Below, in pieces: positions 26,773 to 34,997 of a stretch of 46,150 nt of DNA. The number at the start of each line of letters is the position of its first letter. Position 1 is the first letter of the stretch. The notes beneath the pieces were generated by a model that was given only the letters and a program-made list of their open reading frames with translations, made no database searches and had not been told where the DNA came from. The stretch covers positions 1 to 46,150 of the forward strand of contig CADCBQ010000024.1 in the NCBI GenBank assembly GCA_902799745.1, written 5' to 3'. This DNA comes from Fibrobacter succinogenes (lineage in GTDB: Bacteria > Fibrobacterota > Fibrobacteria > Fibrobacterales > Fibrobacteraceae). Position numbers and translations under genes: made by a program.

Positions 26773-27810
26773 CTAATCCTTTAGACAACGAACACTGTTT
26801 GCGTTGTACTTTACCTCTTCGTTCAGATAGGCATCGTCTTTAAGCGCTTCTATACGTACCAAGAACGCAGTATAGCCGTGATCATCTGTCGAAGTCCAGA
26901 ACCGTGCTATATCACCTAAGGAACGATACTCGCTATCCTTGTAACCTGCAGGCAAAACGTTAAGGCCGTAGTCATCACTTCCGTTTCCATCGCGCAGCCA
27001 GTCTGAAGTAGATTTGAGAGCCTTGCCCTTATTTTTTACAATTCCATAAAATAATTCATTCCATTCGTACTTACTCGGCAAGTGCCACCCTTTGGGGCAC
27101 GCCTCCATAGCCGCATCCCATTCGTAAAGTCGACCATATTTTTTACAATTATCCGCATTGTCGTCATAGCAATAGCTATTCGGTGTTTCATACAGAAGAT
27201 TCTCTGCCATCCAAAGTTGCGAGCCGATTTTTTCCAATTTATACATTTTACCATCACGGGGATCAACCCTATAATTTTCACTCTTCTCAAACGCATCCGT
27301 CAGGCACTGTAACGCAGCCTCCTTGCTAAACAGTCCCATAAAACTACAAGCGAAAATCGCACCCATTTCAAGAGAATCAAAAGAAGCGTCATTATCTTCA
27401 TAATCTCCGCTATACATCTGCCTCAAATCAATGACTGTATTCAGACTAGTGTCCTTGGGAAAAACGACACGTAATTCCCCCTTACGCTGCCCCTCTGAAT
27501 CATTCGTTTTCACATGGATTTTCACATCCGCATTACCCAAACCCGATTCCGGCAAGACCGAATCGATAAAAGTGGAATTATTTTCGATACGCCACTCACC
27601 GTTGGATTCCAGATTTAGTTCATAGAAGCTCTCCCCCTTGCCAAGCAACAGCACGCCACCGTTGACAGGCGTCTCACCCAATTTGATAGAGAGCACGTTG
27701 TCTTCACCGTTTGCGTCACTAGAACTGTCCGAATCCGAGCAGGCAATGAAACCGACCGCACACAAAGCAAGTGCGATCATCGTGAATTTATAACTTTTTG
27801 CAAAGCTCAT
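26773..27810 (-). CDS. FISUMP-domain (TIGR02145) lipoprotein with BACON-like N-terminal domain
   Basis: This 345-residue lipoprotein has a signal ending FIAC (Cys24). Residues about 38-135 are BACON-like and paralogous to the N-terminal domain of the MACPF neighbour (NGEWRIE, VFPKDTSLN, SGDYEDN). Residues 183-345 are a full FISUMP domain: DPRDGKMYKLEKIGSQLWMAENL, GRLYEWDAAMEACPKGWHLPS, YGLNVLPAGY, FWTSTDD, and the closing SVRCLKD. FISUMP proteins are abundant Fibrobacter surface proteins of unproven function. ATG 27810 follows AAGGAG, in almost the same context as the MACPF gene. Confidence 0.9.
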   Translation of the reverse strand: MSFAKSYKFTMIALALCAVGFIACSDSDSSSDANGEDNVLSIKLGETPVNGGVLLLGKGESFYELNLESNGEWRIENNSTFIDSVLPESGLGNADVKIHVKTNDSEGQRKGELRVVFPKDTSLNTVIDLRQMYSGDYEDNDASFDSLEMGAIFACSFMGLFSKEAALQCLTDAFEKSENYRVDPRDGKMYKLEKIGSQLWMAENLLYETPNSYCYDDNADNCKKYGRLYEWDAAMEACPKGWHLPSKYEWNELFYGIVKNKGKALKSTSDWLRDGNGSDDYGLNVLPAGYKDSEYRSLGDIARFWTSTDDHGYTAFLVRIEALKDDAYLNEEVKYNANSVRCLKD

Positions 27811-27849
27811 GATTTTCTCCTTCTTTTGGGAAAACACTTTGTTTCAAAT

Positions 27850-27874
27850 GTATAGTTTTTATTTACAATGTCAA
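27850..27874 (-). promoter_or_regulatory. Promoter of the FISUMP lipoprotein gene
   Basis: On the minus strand, TTGACA (27874-27869) is perfect. A -10-like TACATT lies 16 bases downstream. TTGCG and a long T tract lie directly upstream, as at the MACPF gene. Confidence 0.6.
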
Positions 27875-27892
27875 GAGAAAAAAAAACGCAAC

Positions 27893-27910
27893 ATTATTCC
27901 AACTTAGAAT
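27893..27910. promoter_or_regulatory. TTCCAA/TTAGAA inverted repeat (copy 3), candidate activator site
   Basis: TATTCCAACTTAGAATA is a palindrome with one mismatch, about 20 bases upstream of the -35 of the FISUMP lipoprotein gene, which is a typical position for an activator. Confidence 0.5.
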
Positions 27911-27926
27911 AGTCTATATACAGAAA

Positions 27927-27955
27927 AGCGGCCCTTTTAGGACCGCTCGTTCGCA
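27927..27955 (-). terminator. Terminator of pheS
   Basis: On the minus strand AGCGGTCC and GGGCCGCT form an imperfect stem around TAAAA, followed by TTTTC. Confidence 0.7.
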
Positions 27956-27968
27956 ATCTAAGGTTTTG

Positions 27969-28012
27969 ATCGTCTCTCGTCTGTAGCCGCGAAGCGGCAT
28001 CCTTTCGTCTAG
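27969..28012. repeat. Dispersed structured repeat, single copy after pheS
   Basis: GCCGC-gaa-GCGGC sits between TCGTCTCTCGTCT-type sequence and TTTCGTCTAGAC. The gaa loop and GACGAGAGACG-type flank recall the repeat units at 14574-14821. Confidence 0.4.
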
Positions 28013-28013
28013 A

Positions 28014-29036
28014 CTAGAACTGGCTCAGGAATCTCTGGTCGTTGCTCGTCAGCAAGCCGATTTCCGGAATCGCGTGGCGCAGCATGGCGATACGGTCGAG
28101 ACCGAAGCCGAAGGCAAAGCCCGTGTACTTCTCGGAATCGATGCCGCAGTTCTTGAACACGTTCGGGTCCACGGAACCGCAACCGCCGATTTCCATCCAG
28201 CCGGTTCCCTTGCAGCGACGGCATCCCTTGCCACCGCAGAATACGCAGCTCACGTCCATTTCGGCGCTGGGCTCCGTGAAGGGGAAGAAGCTCGGGCGGA
28301 AACGCGTCTTGACGCCTTCGCCGAACAGCTTGTTCATGAACACCTGCAGCACACCCTTGAGGTCTGCAAAGCTGATGTTTTCGTCCACCACAAGGCCTTC
28401 GCACTGCTGGAACATCGGGGCGTGGGTCGCATCGTTGTCGACGCGGAACACGTGGCCCGGAGCAATCATGCGGAACGGCGGCTTGTGCGTTTCCATGTAG
28501 TGGATTTGCGTGCCGGAGGTATGCGTACGCAACATCACCTTGTCGTCCACGTAGAACGTGTCCTGCATGTCGCGGCTCGGGTGGTCAGGAGGCGTATTCA
28601 AGGCTTCGAAGTTGTACCAGTCCGTTTCGATGTCGCGACCGAAGTCCACTTCGAAACCCATCTGGCTGAAGAAGTCGATAATCTCTTCGCGCACGTCGTA
28701 AAGCGGGTGCGTGCTGCCCGCCGGGATGCCTGCACCCGGAAGCGTGGTATCTACAAAGCCGCTTTCCAGCTTCTTCTGGAGCGCAGCCTGGTTCGCGGTC
28801 TCGATAGCCTTGTCGATGGCCTCGGAGACGGCGATCTTAAGTTCGTTCACGAGCTTGCCGTAAGCCGGACGTTCCTCGGCGCTCAAGCTCCCCATCTGCT
28901 TCATGAGGTCGGTCACGGCGCCCTTCTTGCCCAGGTACTTCACGCGGAGGTTGTTGACGGCTTCTTGGTTCGTAAGGTCGGTTTGCGCAAGTTCTGCGTC
29001 AAACGCCTGCTTCACATTGTTAATAGCTTCACTCAT
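28014..29036 (-). CDS. pheS: Phenylalanyl-tRNA synthetase alpha subunit
   Basis: This 340-residue class II catalytic subunit joins PheT to charge tRNA-Phe. It has the N-terminal coiled coil, then TLPGAGIPAGSTHPL, TDWYNFEALNTPPDHPSRD, the active site region around FRPSFFPFTEPSAEMDV, and FGFGLDRIAMLRH at the end. A small insert has paired Cys (CVFC and CRRC), as in several other bacterial PheS. ATG 29036 is chosen over an upstream GTG at 29045. pheT is not adjacent, unlike in many genomes. Confidence 0.96.
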   Translation of the reverse strand: MSEAINNVKQAFDAELAQTDLTNQEAVNNLRVKYLGKKGAVTDLMKQMGSLSAEERPAYGKLVNELKIAVSEAIDKAIETANQAALQKKLESGFVDTTLPGAGIPAGSTHPLYDVREEIIDFFSQMGFEVDFGRDIETDWYNFEALNTPPDHPSRDMQDTFYVDDKVMLRTHTSGTQIHYMETHKPPFRMIAPGHVFRVDNDATHAPMFQQCEGLVVDENISFADLKGVLQVFMNKLFGEGVKTRFRPSFFPFTEPSAEMDVSCVFCGGKGCRRCKGTGWMEIGGCGSVDPNVFKNCGIDSEKYTGFAFGFGLDRIAMLRHAIPEIGLLTSNDQRFLSQF

Positions 29037-29073
29037 AGTGGCCACAAATTTAGCAATTTTCAGTCAATCAAAA

Positions 29074-29493
29074 TCATTCCGAAAAAGTCAAGGGGACCGT
29101 AATCGTGCACTTCTCGTATTCTCCGCCGGGATATTTCCACTGCAAAAGGTCTGCCGCCACAGCTTGTTCAAATTCAGGATAGTCCGTGGTAGCACTCACA
29201 ACTTCCGCCTTTTCGACATCACCATTTGCAAGGATGGTGTACTTTACTTTTATCGTACCGGCAAAATGAGGCTTTTTGCGCAGATAATTATTATAAAGCG
29301 GAACCAATCGCTCCTGCGTGTTTTTCGCGATTATGACTTTCAAGTCCTTTAAGTGCCGTAAATTTTCCGACTTTTTATCAGATGTTTTACCTTCAGTGGT
29401 CTGAGACGGTTCTTTCGACACACTCGAATTTGACGTTGACGCACACGCTGCAAAGAACACCGTCATACATAACGCAATCAAGAACTTATTCAT
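29074..29493 (-). CDS. Small lipoprotein with TonB-C/AgmX-like domain
   Basis: This 139-residue lipoprotein has a signal ending FAAC (Cys17) and then a Ser/Thr/Lys-rich linker. Residues about 60-139 show the pattern of the AgmX/PglI C-terminal domain, a TonB-C relative: LYNNYLRKKPHFAGTIKVKYTILANGDVEKAEVVS, then AADLLQWKYPGGEY and a final VPLTF. In myxobacteria AgmX is tied to gliding motility; here the role is unknown. It lies 25 bases from the stop of the Nim-type gene upstream and probably shares its transcript. Confidence 0.75.
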   Translation of the reverse strand: MNKFLIALCMTVFFAACASTSNSSVSKEPSQTTEGKTSDKKSENLRHLKDLKVIIAKNTQERLVPLYNNYLRKKPHFAGTIKVKYTILANGDVEKAEVVSATTDYPEFEQAVAADLLQWKYPGGEYEKCTITVPLTFSE

Positions 29494-29518
29494 AAAGACT
29501 CCAAGTATTTTAAGAAAC

Positions 29519-30013
29519 CTATTTTTCCGGCTTCGCTTTCCCGGTGAAATTGGCGCTCGTTATCTTGAATACGGTCACGGTGGCGGCTTGTTCGGGAGTG
29601 AATTCGAACTTATGCGGAGCACCTGCGGCCTGCCGTTCCATCAGGAGCGAGAGCCCGCGGCATTTCTCGGCGCTATCCTCGACGATTTCGGCTTTACCCT
29701 GCCCGACAACGCTTGCGTAAAAGCGCCCACTCTTGCAATAAACATCTTCATGAATTTCGATGCGGCTCTCGACGCACATGCTGAACGCGACATTCGGACT
29801 CTTGCGAATGCAATCCAGTTTCTTGCCGACATGTGCGCAATGGAAGTACAGCTCCAGAACACCGTCTTTCAAGCTGTATCCAAATGACAGCGGAATCACA
29901 TAGGGCATACAAGCACCGGCATCGTCCACCATCGCAACATGGCAAGTCGTACACTGCTCGATGATCTTCGCGATATTCTCATCGCCTATAACTTCTCTGT
30001 CTTTACGCCGCAT
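29519..30013 (-). CDS. Nim/pyridoxamine 5'-phosphate oxidase-like flavoprotein
   Basis: This 164-residue protein starts MRRKDREV and has PYVIPLSFGY, LYFHCAHVGKKLD and NVAFSMCVE, the pattern of the NimA/PNPOx-like split-barrel FMN-binding family. Some members reduce 5-nitroimidazoles to harmless amines; most have unknown substrates. His residues in LYFHCAH are at the place of the Nim active-site His. The protein is cytoplasmic. It is transcribed first in a pair with the TonB-C-like lipoprotein. Confidence 0.85.
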   Translation of the reverse strand: MRRKDREVIGDENIAKIIEQCTTCHVAMVDDAGACMPYVIPLSFGYSLKDGVLELYFHCAHVGKKLDCIRKSPNVAFSMCVESRIEIHEDVYCKSGRFYASVVGQGKAEIVEDSAEKCRGLSLLMERQAAGAPHKFEFTPEQAATVTVFKITSANFTGKAKPEK

Positions 30014-30157
30014 ATTGTCCCAAAAAGATTTTTATTCAAATTTAATTTATCAAAACAGGAATCACATTAGTGCTTCCAAATTTTACACGCCTCTTACACA
30101 AAAAGATATTTACCTATGTTGTTTTTGATAGCAACGGAAACTATTATTGAAATATTG

Positions 30158-30183
30158 CCTGTTTCAGGAACAGGGGCTATATT
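30158..30183 (+). promoter_or_regulatory. Inverted repeat and -10 box upstream of the Cthe_2159-like lipoprotein gene
   Basis: CCTGTT (30158-30163) and AACAGG (30169-30174) are an exact palindrome with loop TCAGG. It ends 3 bases before TATATT (30178-30183), the likely -10, so a bound protein would block RNA polymerase. Confidence 0.5.
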
Positions 30184-30204
30184 ACAAGAAAAAGGGAGTA
30201 CTAT

Positions 30205-32235
30205 ATGAAAATGATGAAGTTGCCTGTCATAGCGGCCTCTGTCGCCTTAAGCATTATGGCCTGTTCAGACGATAATGGTTCTAACCCGGTCCCCACCGGT
30301 GAAGATCCTATTTCTGCCCAAAACCCCGCTGGCAACGAATTTTCCGGAACAGAAATTCCCGGTACCGAAATCCCTGGCAACCAGATTCCCGGCAACGATG
30401 TTCCGGGTTACGAAAATCCGAACAACCAGGTTCCTGGTAACGAAAATCCTGGCAGCCAAATCCCCGGAACTGAAAATCCTGGGACTCAGATTCCAGGCAG
30501 CAACCTGCCTGGCGACGTTTCCAGTTCGAGCACCACTATTCCGGGCGGCGATACCCCTATCCTTAGCTCCAGCAGCGTCGTTCCGGTCAACCCAAATCCG
30601 GGCAGCGAATCCGGTGACGACGAAAACGACAATGAAGATTCCAGAACTTTGGACGGCACGCAGATTCTCCTGAAGCTTTCTGGCACCTCGGCCACCGTCG
30701 AAAACAATAACGGCTGCGTCGAAGTTGCAGACAAAGCCGCAACAATTACCTGCCCGGGCGCCTACTACGTAACGGGCGAATCTTCTGACTTCCAGGTGGT
30801 CGTAAACACTCCGGCCGCTGAAAAAGAAGGCAACACCGGCATTTACCTCTACAATGCCACCTTGAAAAGCTCTAACGCCCCGATTCTCGTGAAGAACGCC
30901 GACAAGACGGTGATTCACCTGGTCAAGGGCACCACTAACGTTGTCGAAGACGGCAACGGAAATCACTTGTTCACAAAGGTCAACGGCGCGCAGGATACCG
31001 CCAAGGCCGCCATCTACTCCCGCGACGACTTGAACATCAAGGGCGCAGGCTCCTTGACCGTCAAGGGCAAATTCAGGAACGGCATCCAGTGCAGCAACGA
31101 TCTTAAAATCAAGAACGGCAACATTACTGTCGAAGCTGAAGAAAACGCCGTCAAGGGCAAGGGCAGCCTCCAAATTTCGGGCGGCACTCTGAACCTTACC
31201 GCCAAGAAGGGCGACGGCCTTGAAAGCGACGAATGCGAAGAAGTCAATGGCGAATGCAAGAATATTATCGAAGGCAAGGGCATTATCGATATCAGGGGCG
31301 GCAATATCACCATCAAGGCTGGCGACGACGGTATCGACGCTGCCAACTACGTGATGATCAGTGATTCCACCGAAGCGTCCAACGTCAAGGTGACTGCTAC
31401 GGGTAAGGGACTTGTTGCCGAAAAGTATATCTATGTCAATGGCGGCACGCTCGACGTGAAATCAGAAGGCGACGACGCCCTGCACACCCACTGGCAAATC
31501 TATATGAACGGTGGCGATGTCACGGTCAACGCGAAGGACGACGGCATCCACGCGGATTCTGCCCTGTACCTGAAGGGTTCTACCATCAACGTGGTCACAG
31601 CCAACGAAGGTATTGAATCTTACAAGATTTTTGCCGAAGGTGGCATTACCTCGACATTCGCAACAAACGACGGTTGGAACGGTGCCGGCGGCCCGAAGGA
31701 AAACTCCGGTCAGTATGCAGCGTTTAGCGAAAGCGGTGGCCATATCGTCGTGAGCGGTGGCTACCACTACATTAGCGCAAAGGGCAACATGGTCGACGTG
31801 TTCGATGCAAACGGCTCCGGAAAGATGACCGGCGGCGTGCTGATTCTCGAAATCACCGGCGAAAGCTACGAGAACATGGGCGGCTTCGGCGGCGGCTGGG
31901 GCGGCGGATTCCCCGGCGGTGGCGGCGGCATGGGCGGCGGTAACGGCGGATGCACCTCCAACATGGCAGGCGGCTTGATCGATACGGATGCCGGCTTCGA
32001 AATTACCGGAGGCGTGCTCCTTGCATTTGGCAACTACTCGACTGACCTCCCCAAGTGCGCCACTGTTACCTACAACAACACCAGTTACTACGGCTCCGAC
32101 AAGGCAGCATTCAAGCCGACTTACCAGGGTAACGCGATTATCTACGGTGGCGAAGTAACATCGGTTGCGCAGGTACAGACGAACGGCTGGACAGAAGTCA
32201 AGTTCCCCAACGGCGTAAGCTACATGCACAAGTAG
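30205..32235 (+). CDS. Cthe_2159-like (DUF4353) beta-helix carbohydrate-binding lipoprotein
   Basis: This 676-residue lipoprotein has a signal ending IMAC (Cys20). Residues 48-102 are eleven pentapeptides (GTEIP, GNQIP, GNENP and variants), followed by Ser-rich linkers. Residues about 145-670 are a long repetitive beta-helix with GDGLES, GDDGIDA, EGDDALH, KDDGIHA and ANEGIES-type turns, the pattern of the Clostridium thermocellum Cthe_2159 family, which binds cellulose and acidic sugars and calcium. A Gly-rich insert (GGWGGGFPGGGGGMGGGNGG) lies near residue 565. It is probably displayed on the cell surface for attachment to plant polysaccharide. GGGAG precedes the ATG. Confidence 0.87.
   Translation: MKMMKLPVIAASVALSIMACSDDNGSNPVPTGEDPISAQNPAGNEFSGTEIPGTEIPGNQIPGNDVPGYENPNNQVPGNENPGSQIPGTENPGTQIPGSNLPGDVSSSSTTIPGGDTPILSSSSVVPVNPNPGSESGDDENDNEDSRTLDGTQILLKLSGTSATVENNNGCVEVADKAATITCPGAYYVTGESSDFQVVVNTPAAEKEGNTGIYLYNATLKSSNAPILVKNADKTVIHLVKGTTNVVEDGNGNHLFTKVNGAQDTAKAAIYSRDDLNIKGAGSLTVKGKFRNGIQCSNDLKIKNGNITVEAEENAVKGKGSLQISGGTLNLTAKKGDGLESDECEEVNGECKNIIEGKGIIDIRGGNITIKAGDDGIDAANYVMISDSTEASNVKVTATGKGLVAEKYIYVNGGTLDVKSEGDDALHTHWQIYMNGGDVTVNAKDDGIHADSALYLKGSTINVVTANEGIESYKIFAEGGITSTFATNDGWNGAGGPKENSGQYAAFSESGGHIVVSGGYHYISAKGNMVDVFDANGSGKMTGGVLILEITGESYENMGGFGGGWGGGFPGGGGGMGGGNGGCTSNMAGGLIDTDAGFEITGGVLLAFGNYSTDLPKCATVTYNNTSYYGSDKAAFKPTYQGNAIIYGGEVTSVAQVQTNGWTEVKFPNGVSYMHK
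30346..30510 (+). repeat. Eleven 15-base tandem repeats coding pentapeptides
   Basis: The repeat unit codes G-x-(E/Q/D/N)-x-P, with P always in fifth place. It is in frame and gives a proline-rich stalk. Copy number could vary between strains. Confidence 0.85.
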
Positions 32236-32260
32236 ATCCTTCGACTAGCTCAGGATGACA
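32235..32260. repeat. REP-like element between convergent genes
   Basis: ATCCT and AGGAT enclose the core of CCTTCGACTAGCTCAGG. This matches a short palindromic repeat widespread between genes in many bacterial genomes. It is followed by five T and may also serve as a terminator. Confidence 0.6.
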
Positions 32261-32263
32261 TTT

Positions 32264-33616
32264 TTACTCACCCAGTAAATGCATAATCACAGGCCGGTTC
32301 TTACCGGCCTCTGTTTTATGTATGGTGAGTTTGCCGGTACTGTCGTAGCTGAACTGTTCACCTACGCGTTCGCCATTCACAAAGGAGAGGCTATCGCGAA
32401 GTACGCCACTCCGGTACCAGTTGCGCATAATTCCATTGCGCTTGCCGTCTTTCCAGAAGCTTTCGCTTGCAAGTTTTCCACCCATGCTATCCGGGAAAAA
32501 GCTACGGCTTTCCACAATTTGGCCATCTTTCCAAAGTTCTTCATGAAGCAAAAGACGCCCCGGCTTAACATAACGCACCGTTGCCGGAAACTTGCCGATA
32601 CTTTGTATAAAATATACACTTTGAGCAAGTTTACTGCTGTCAAGAATTCCATTGACTCCATCTACATACGAAGTCTCAGCACAGAACTTAGCCATATCAC
32701 CTTCACAGGCACCATAAATCACACCATTCTGGCTCAAGTCTACTTCACGCACCAGGTCACCGTTTTCATTGAACCAACGCCATACGGAATCGCGTTTGCC
32801 CTCGGCATTCCAGTGTTCCTGTTTCATGCGGGTTCCATCGGCTCTAAAGTACGTCACCGTTCCAATAAGCGCGCTGTCTTTACCCGTTGTTCCCTTGCCA
32901 AGTACTCCCTGCACGCGCACGCGCCCGGTACCGCAATTTGCAGTATCCACCGTTTCGCCGTAGCTTTCATAATACAGCGCAAACGGTCCGTCTAGCCGTC
33001 CATTTCTGCAGGTAAATTCTTCAAGCAGGTGGCAGTCTTTCGAAAAACGTTTCAGGTAAGTTGAATCACTTGCGGCAGAAACAATCTCGCGTTTTGAATC
33101 CCACTTGGCGTGACAATTGCCTTCTTGTTGCAAGGCGCCATTGTCAAACCATTTTTTCCAGATTCCTACAGCAAGACCATCATCGTTGTAATGTTCTTCG
33201 AAAGAACGTTCGCGATTGTAGTGCCAGCCTTCCCAGTCACCCACGGGATGGTCGTTTTCATAATAGAGGTACGCCTCGACTTTCTTGTCGCTAAAAAGGG
33301 CCGTCCACTTTCCGTCTTTAAGACCTTTCTTGTAATGTCCGAGCAAGGCCACGTCGCCAAAACCAGTCCAACGCTTGAAGTCGCCATGCGGCACGCCGTC
33401 TTTGTACGGGATCTCCAATTCCTTGATTCCGTCGGTATACCATTCGTTCCTTTTTAAGATTTCGCCATCGGGGTAAACCCAAATGGAGGTCTTTTTCGCC
33501 CCATTCGCATGTTCTGCGAGCACTTTTTCTTCGGCGCGTTCCACCGTACAGCCCGAAACGAGCATCAAAACAGGCGCAACAAGGCCGAAAAAGGGTATAA
33601 AACGAATCGTACGCAT
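32264..33616 (-). CDS. MORN-repeat-like lipoprotein
   Basis: This 450-residue lipoprotein has a signal ending VSGC (Cys23). It is built from degenerate MORN/YwqK-type repeats with the G-x-x-x-G-x-W pattern: GVPHGDFKRWTG, KGLKDGKWTALF, DHPVGDWEGWHY, GLAVGIWKKWF, GKRDSVWRWFNENG, GKRNGIMRNWY, GERVGEQFSYD. Such repeats often make flat binding surfaces. Databases may call these YwqK-type antitoxins, but nothing here supports a toxin-antitoxin role. It is divergent from the next gene, with 34 bases between starts. Confidence 0.8.
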   Translation of the reverse strand: MRTIRFIPFFGLVAPVLMLVSGCTVERAEEKVLAEHANGAKKTSIWVYPDGEILKRNEWYTDGIKELEIPYKDGVPHGDFKRWTGFGDVALLGHYKKGLKDGKWTALFSDKKVEAYLYYENDHPVGDWEGWHYNRERSFEEHYNDDGLAVGIWKKWFDNGALQQEGNCHAKWDSKREIVSAASDSTYLKRFSKDCHLLEEFTCRNGRLDGPFALYYESYGETVDTANCGTGRVRVQGVLGKGTTGKDSALIGTVTYFRADGTRMKQEHWNAEGKRDSVWRWFNENGDLVREVDLSQNGVIYGACEGDMAKFCAETSYVDGVNGILDSSKLAQSVYFIQSIGKFPATVRYVKPGRLLLHEELWKDGQIVESRSFFPDSMGGKLASESFWKDGKRNGIMRNWYRSGVLRDSLSFVNGERVGEQFSYDSTGKLTIHKTEAGKNRPVIMHLLGE

Positions 33617-33650
33617 ACCAGGTAAAGTAGAAAAAAGGTAATTTCTAGAT

Positions 33651-34454
33651 GTGCTAGAGTTAAAGAATAAATCGATTGCCGATACCTTTAACGCAAGAAT
33701 CCGCTCCCCTTGGGCGTGGGTGGTTTTAGCGGTTGCTATAGGGCTTACAGTCCTCTTCTATTTCTCGCAAAAGCCGCAAATCATCATGTATTCGCGCTAC
33801 ATCAAGACGCTTTCCGACTACCAGCTGCAGGAATCGTACGCCATGCGCGGTATGGAACGCGTACGGATCGGCTTCGGCATCGACACCGTATTTGTACAGG
33901 CCCAGACCATGACGCTTCGAGAAATCGCAGTCGCATTCTCTCGCGAAATGGATGAAATCAGCCGCGTCGGAGTCAAGGCTCCCCCACGCGCTACAGTCGA
34001 GCGCTTTGAACGCGAAGTTCTTGCCAAGGTTTCAAGCATGCGCCGCTACGCGGCAAGCCGCCATGCGTGGCTCGAAAGGTTGCAGGACATCAACCAGCAA
34101 GTAGCAAGCCTCCCTGCCTCCATTCAAATACCCCTGCGCGGAACACTCGATTCAGCCCGCGCCGGTTACATGGTCGGCATTGCCGGCCTAGGCGACAGCA
34201 TTGTAAAAGCCGTTCCCGATTCCACCAAGGAGGCCCTGTTCGCCCTGCTCCAAGACAACGAAGAACAGACGCTTGCCTGGAGCCGGTTCAACAACGAACT
34301 CGCCGTCATGTACACCGAAGACCTGATCCAGTTTTTCCAGAGCCAGAACGCCGAAGAAATGTCGCTTAAGTCCAAAATTCCGATGGCATTCTACTTCTTG
34401 ACTCTCGTACTGATGCTTTCTACCTTCTTCTTTATTTTTAGATCCAAGCAATAA
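33651..34454 (+). CDS. Membrane protein of unknown function with two membrane helices
   Basis: The 267 residues have a helix at about 19-39 (WAWVVLAVAIGLTVLFYF), a long helical outside region (residues about 45-235) and a second helix near the C-terminus (FYFLTLVLMLSTFFFIF). Topology suggests both ends inside and a periplasmic coiled domain. I do not recognise a family. The only in-frame start near the beginning is GTG at 33651, with AAAGG about 9 bases before it. The next gene starts 7 bases after its stop. This gene leads a three-gene operon. Confidence 0.75.
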   Translation: MLELKNKSIADTFNARIRSPWAWVVLAVAIGLTVLFYFSQKPQIIMYSRYIKTLSDYQLQESYAMRGMERVRIGFGIDTVFVQAQTMTLREIAVAFSREMDEISRVGVKAPPRATVERFEREVLAKVSSMRRYAASRHAWLERLQDINQQVASLPASIQIPLRGTLDSARAGYMVGIAGLGDSIVKAVPDSTKEALFALLQDNEEQTLAWSRFNNELAVMYTEDLIQFFQSQNAEEMSLKSKIPMAFYFLTLVLMLSTFFFIFRSKQ

Positions 34455-34461
34455 GGAACTC

Positions 34462-34980
34462 ATGCGATTCTTTACCTCTAGAAAACCGGCCCTTTTGAAC
34501 TTCTCTTTGCTGCTGATGTTTTTGGCAGGGTGGCTCATGTCTTACCTGCTGCCGGCCCTCAAAGGCCTCTTGCAAGAAGAACACCTGTTCTATGGAACGG
34601 TTTCGCACGCTGCCATCCCGAGCATTTTCGGCGGAACCAACATTCCCTTTTTCGACAAGACCATTTTCCAAATTAACGGCGACGACCAAGTCAACTTTAT
34701 CCTGTACGCTTCGGAAGAAATGTTAGACAACATGTCGGAATGGTATAGCTTTGCAAGCCGTAACGCAGGCGATATTCCTCTTGAAATTTCGGCATCGAGA
34801 GTCAACGACAAGACATTCATCGTGCACAGCATGTCCTCGACCGACGGCGAAATCGACTTTGACACGCTTGTGATTGACTACCAGGTCTACTACGCCTTTA
34901 TCGGTTGCGCCCTTGTGGGGTTCCTGGCGATATCGTCCCTGACACTATTCATTTTGTGGATCGTAAAAAAGAGACGTTAA
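34462..34980 (+). CDS. Membrane protein of unknown function, two membrane helices
   Basis: The 172 residues have an N-terminal helix (LLNFSLLLMFLAGWLMSYLL), a periplasmic domain of about 110 residues, and a C-terminal helix (YAFIGCALVGFLAISSLTLFIL) ending in KKRR. The layout is the same as the gene before it, suggesting the two form a complex. AAGGA lies before the ATG. I see no known domain. Confidence 0.75.
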   Translation: MRFFTSRKPALLNFSLLLMFLAGWLMSYLLPALKGLLQEEHLFYGTVSHAAIPSIFGGTNIPFFDKTIFQINGDDQVNFILYASEEMLDNMSEWYSFASRNAGDIPLEISASRVNDKTFIVHSMSSTDGEIDFDTLVIDYQVYYAFIGCALVGFLAISSLTLFILWIVKKRR

Positions 34981-34997
34981 TGGCAAGCGGTTAGGAC

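Noticed and set aside
30346..30510. Short regular repeats as a possible CRISPR or minisatellite
   Set aside because: The 15-base units are in frame, have no spacers and code for a proline-rich stalk.
32264..33616. Toxin-antitoxin annotation for the MORN-repeat lipoprotein
   Set aside because: Only the repeat type suggests it; there is no toxin partner and the protein is a lipoprotein.
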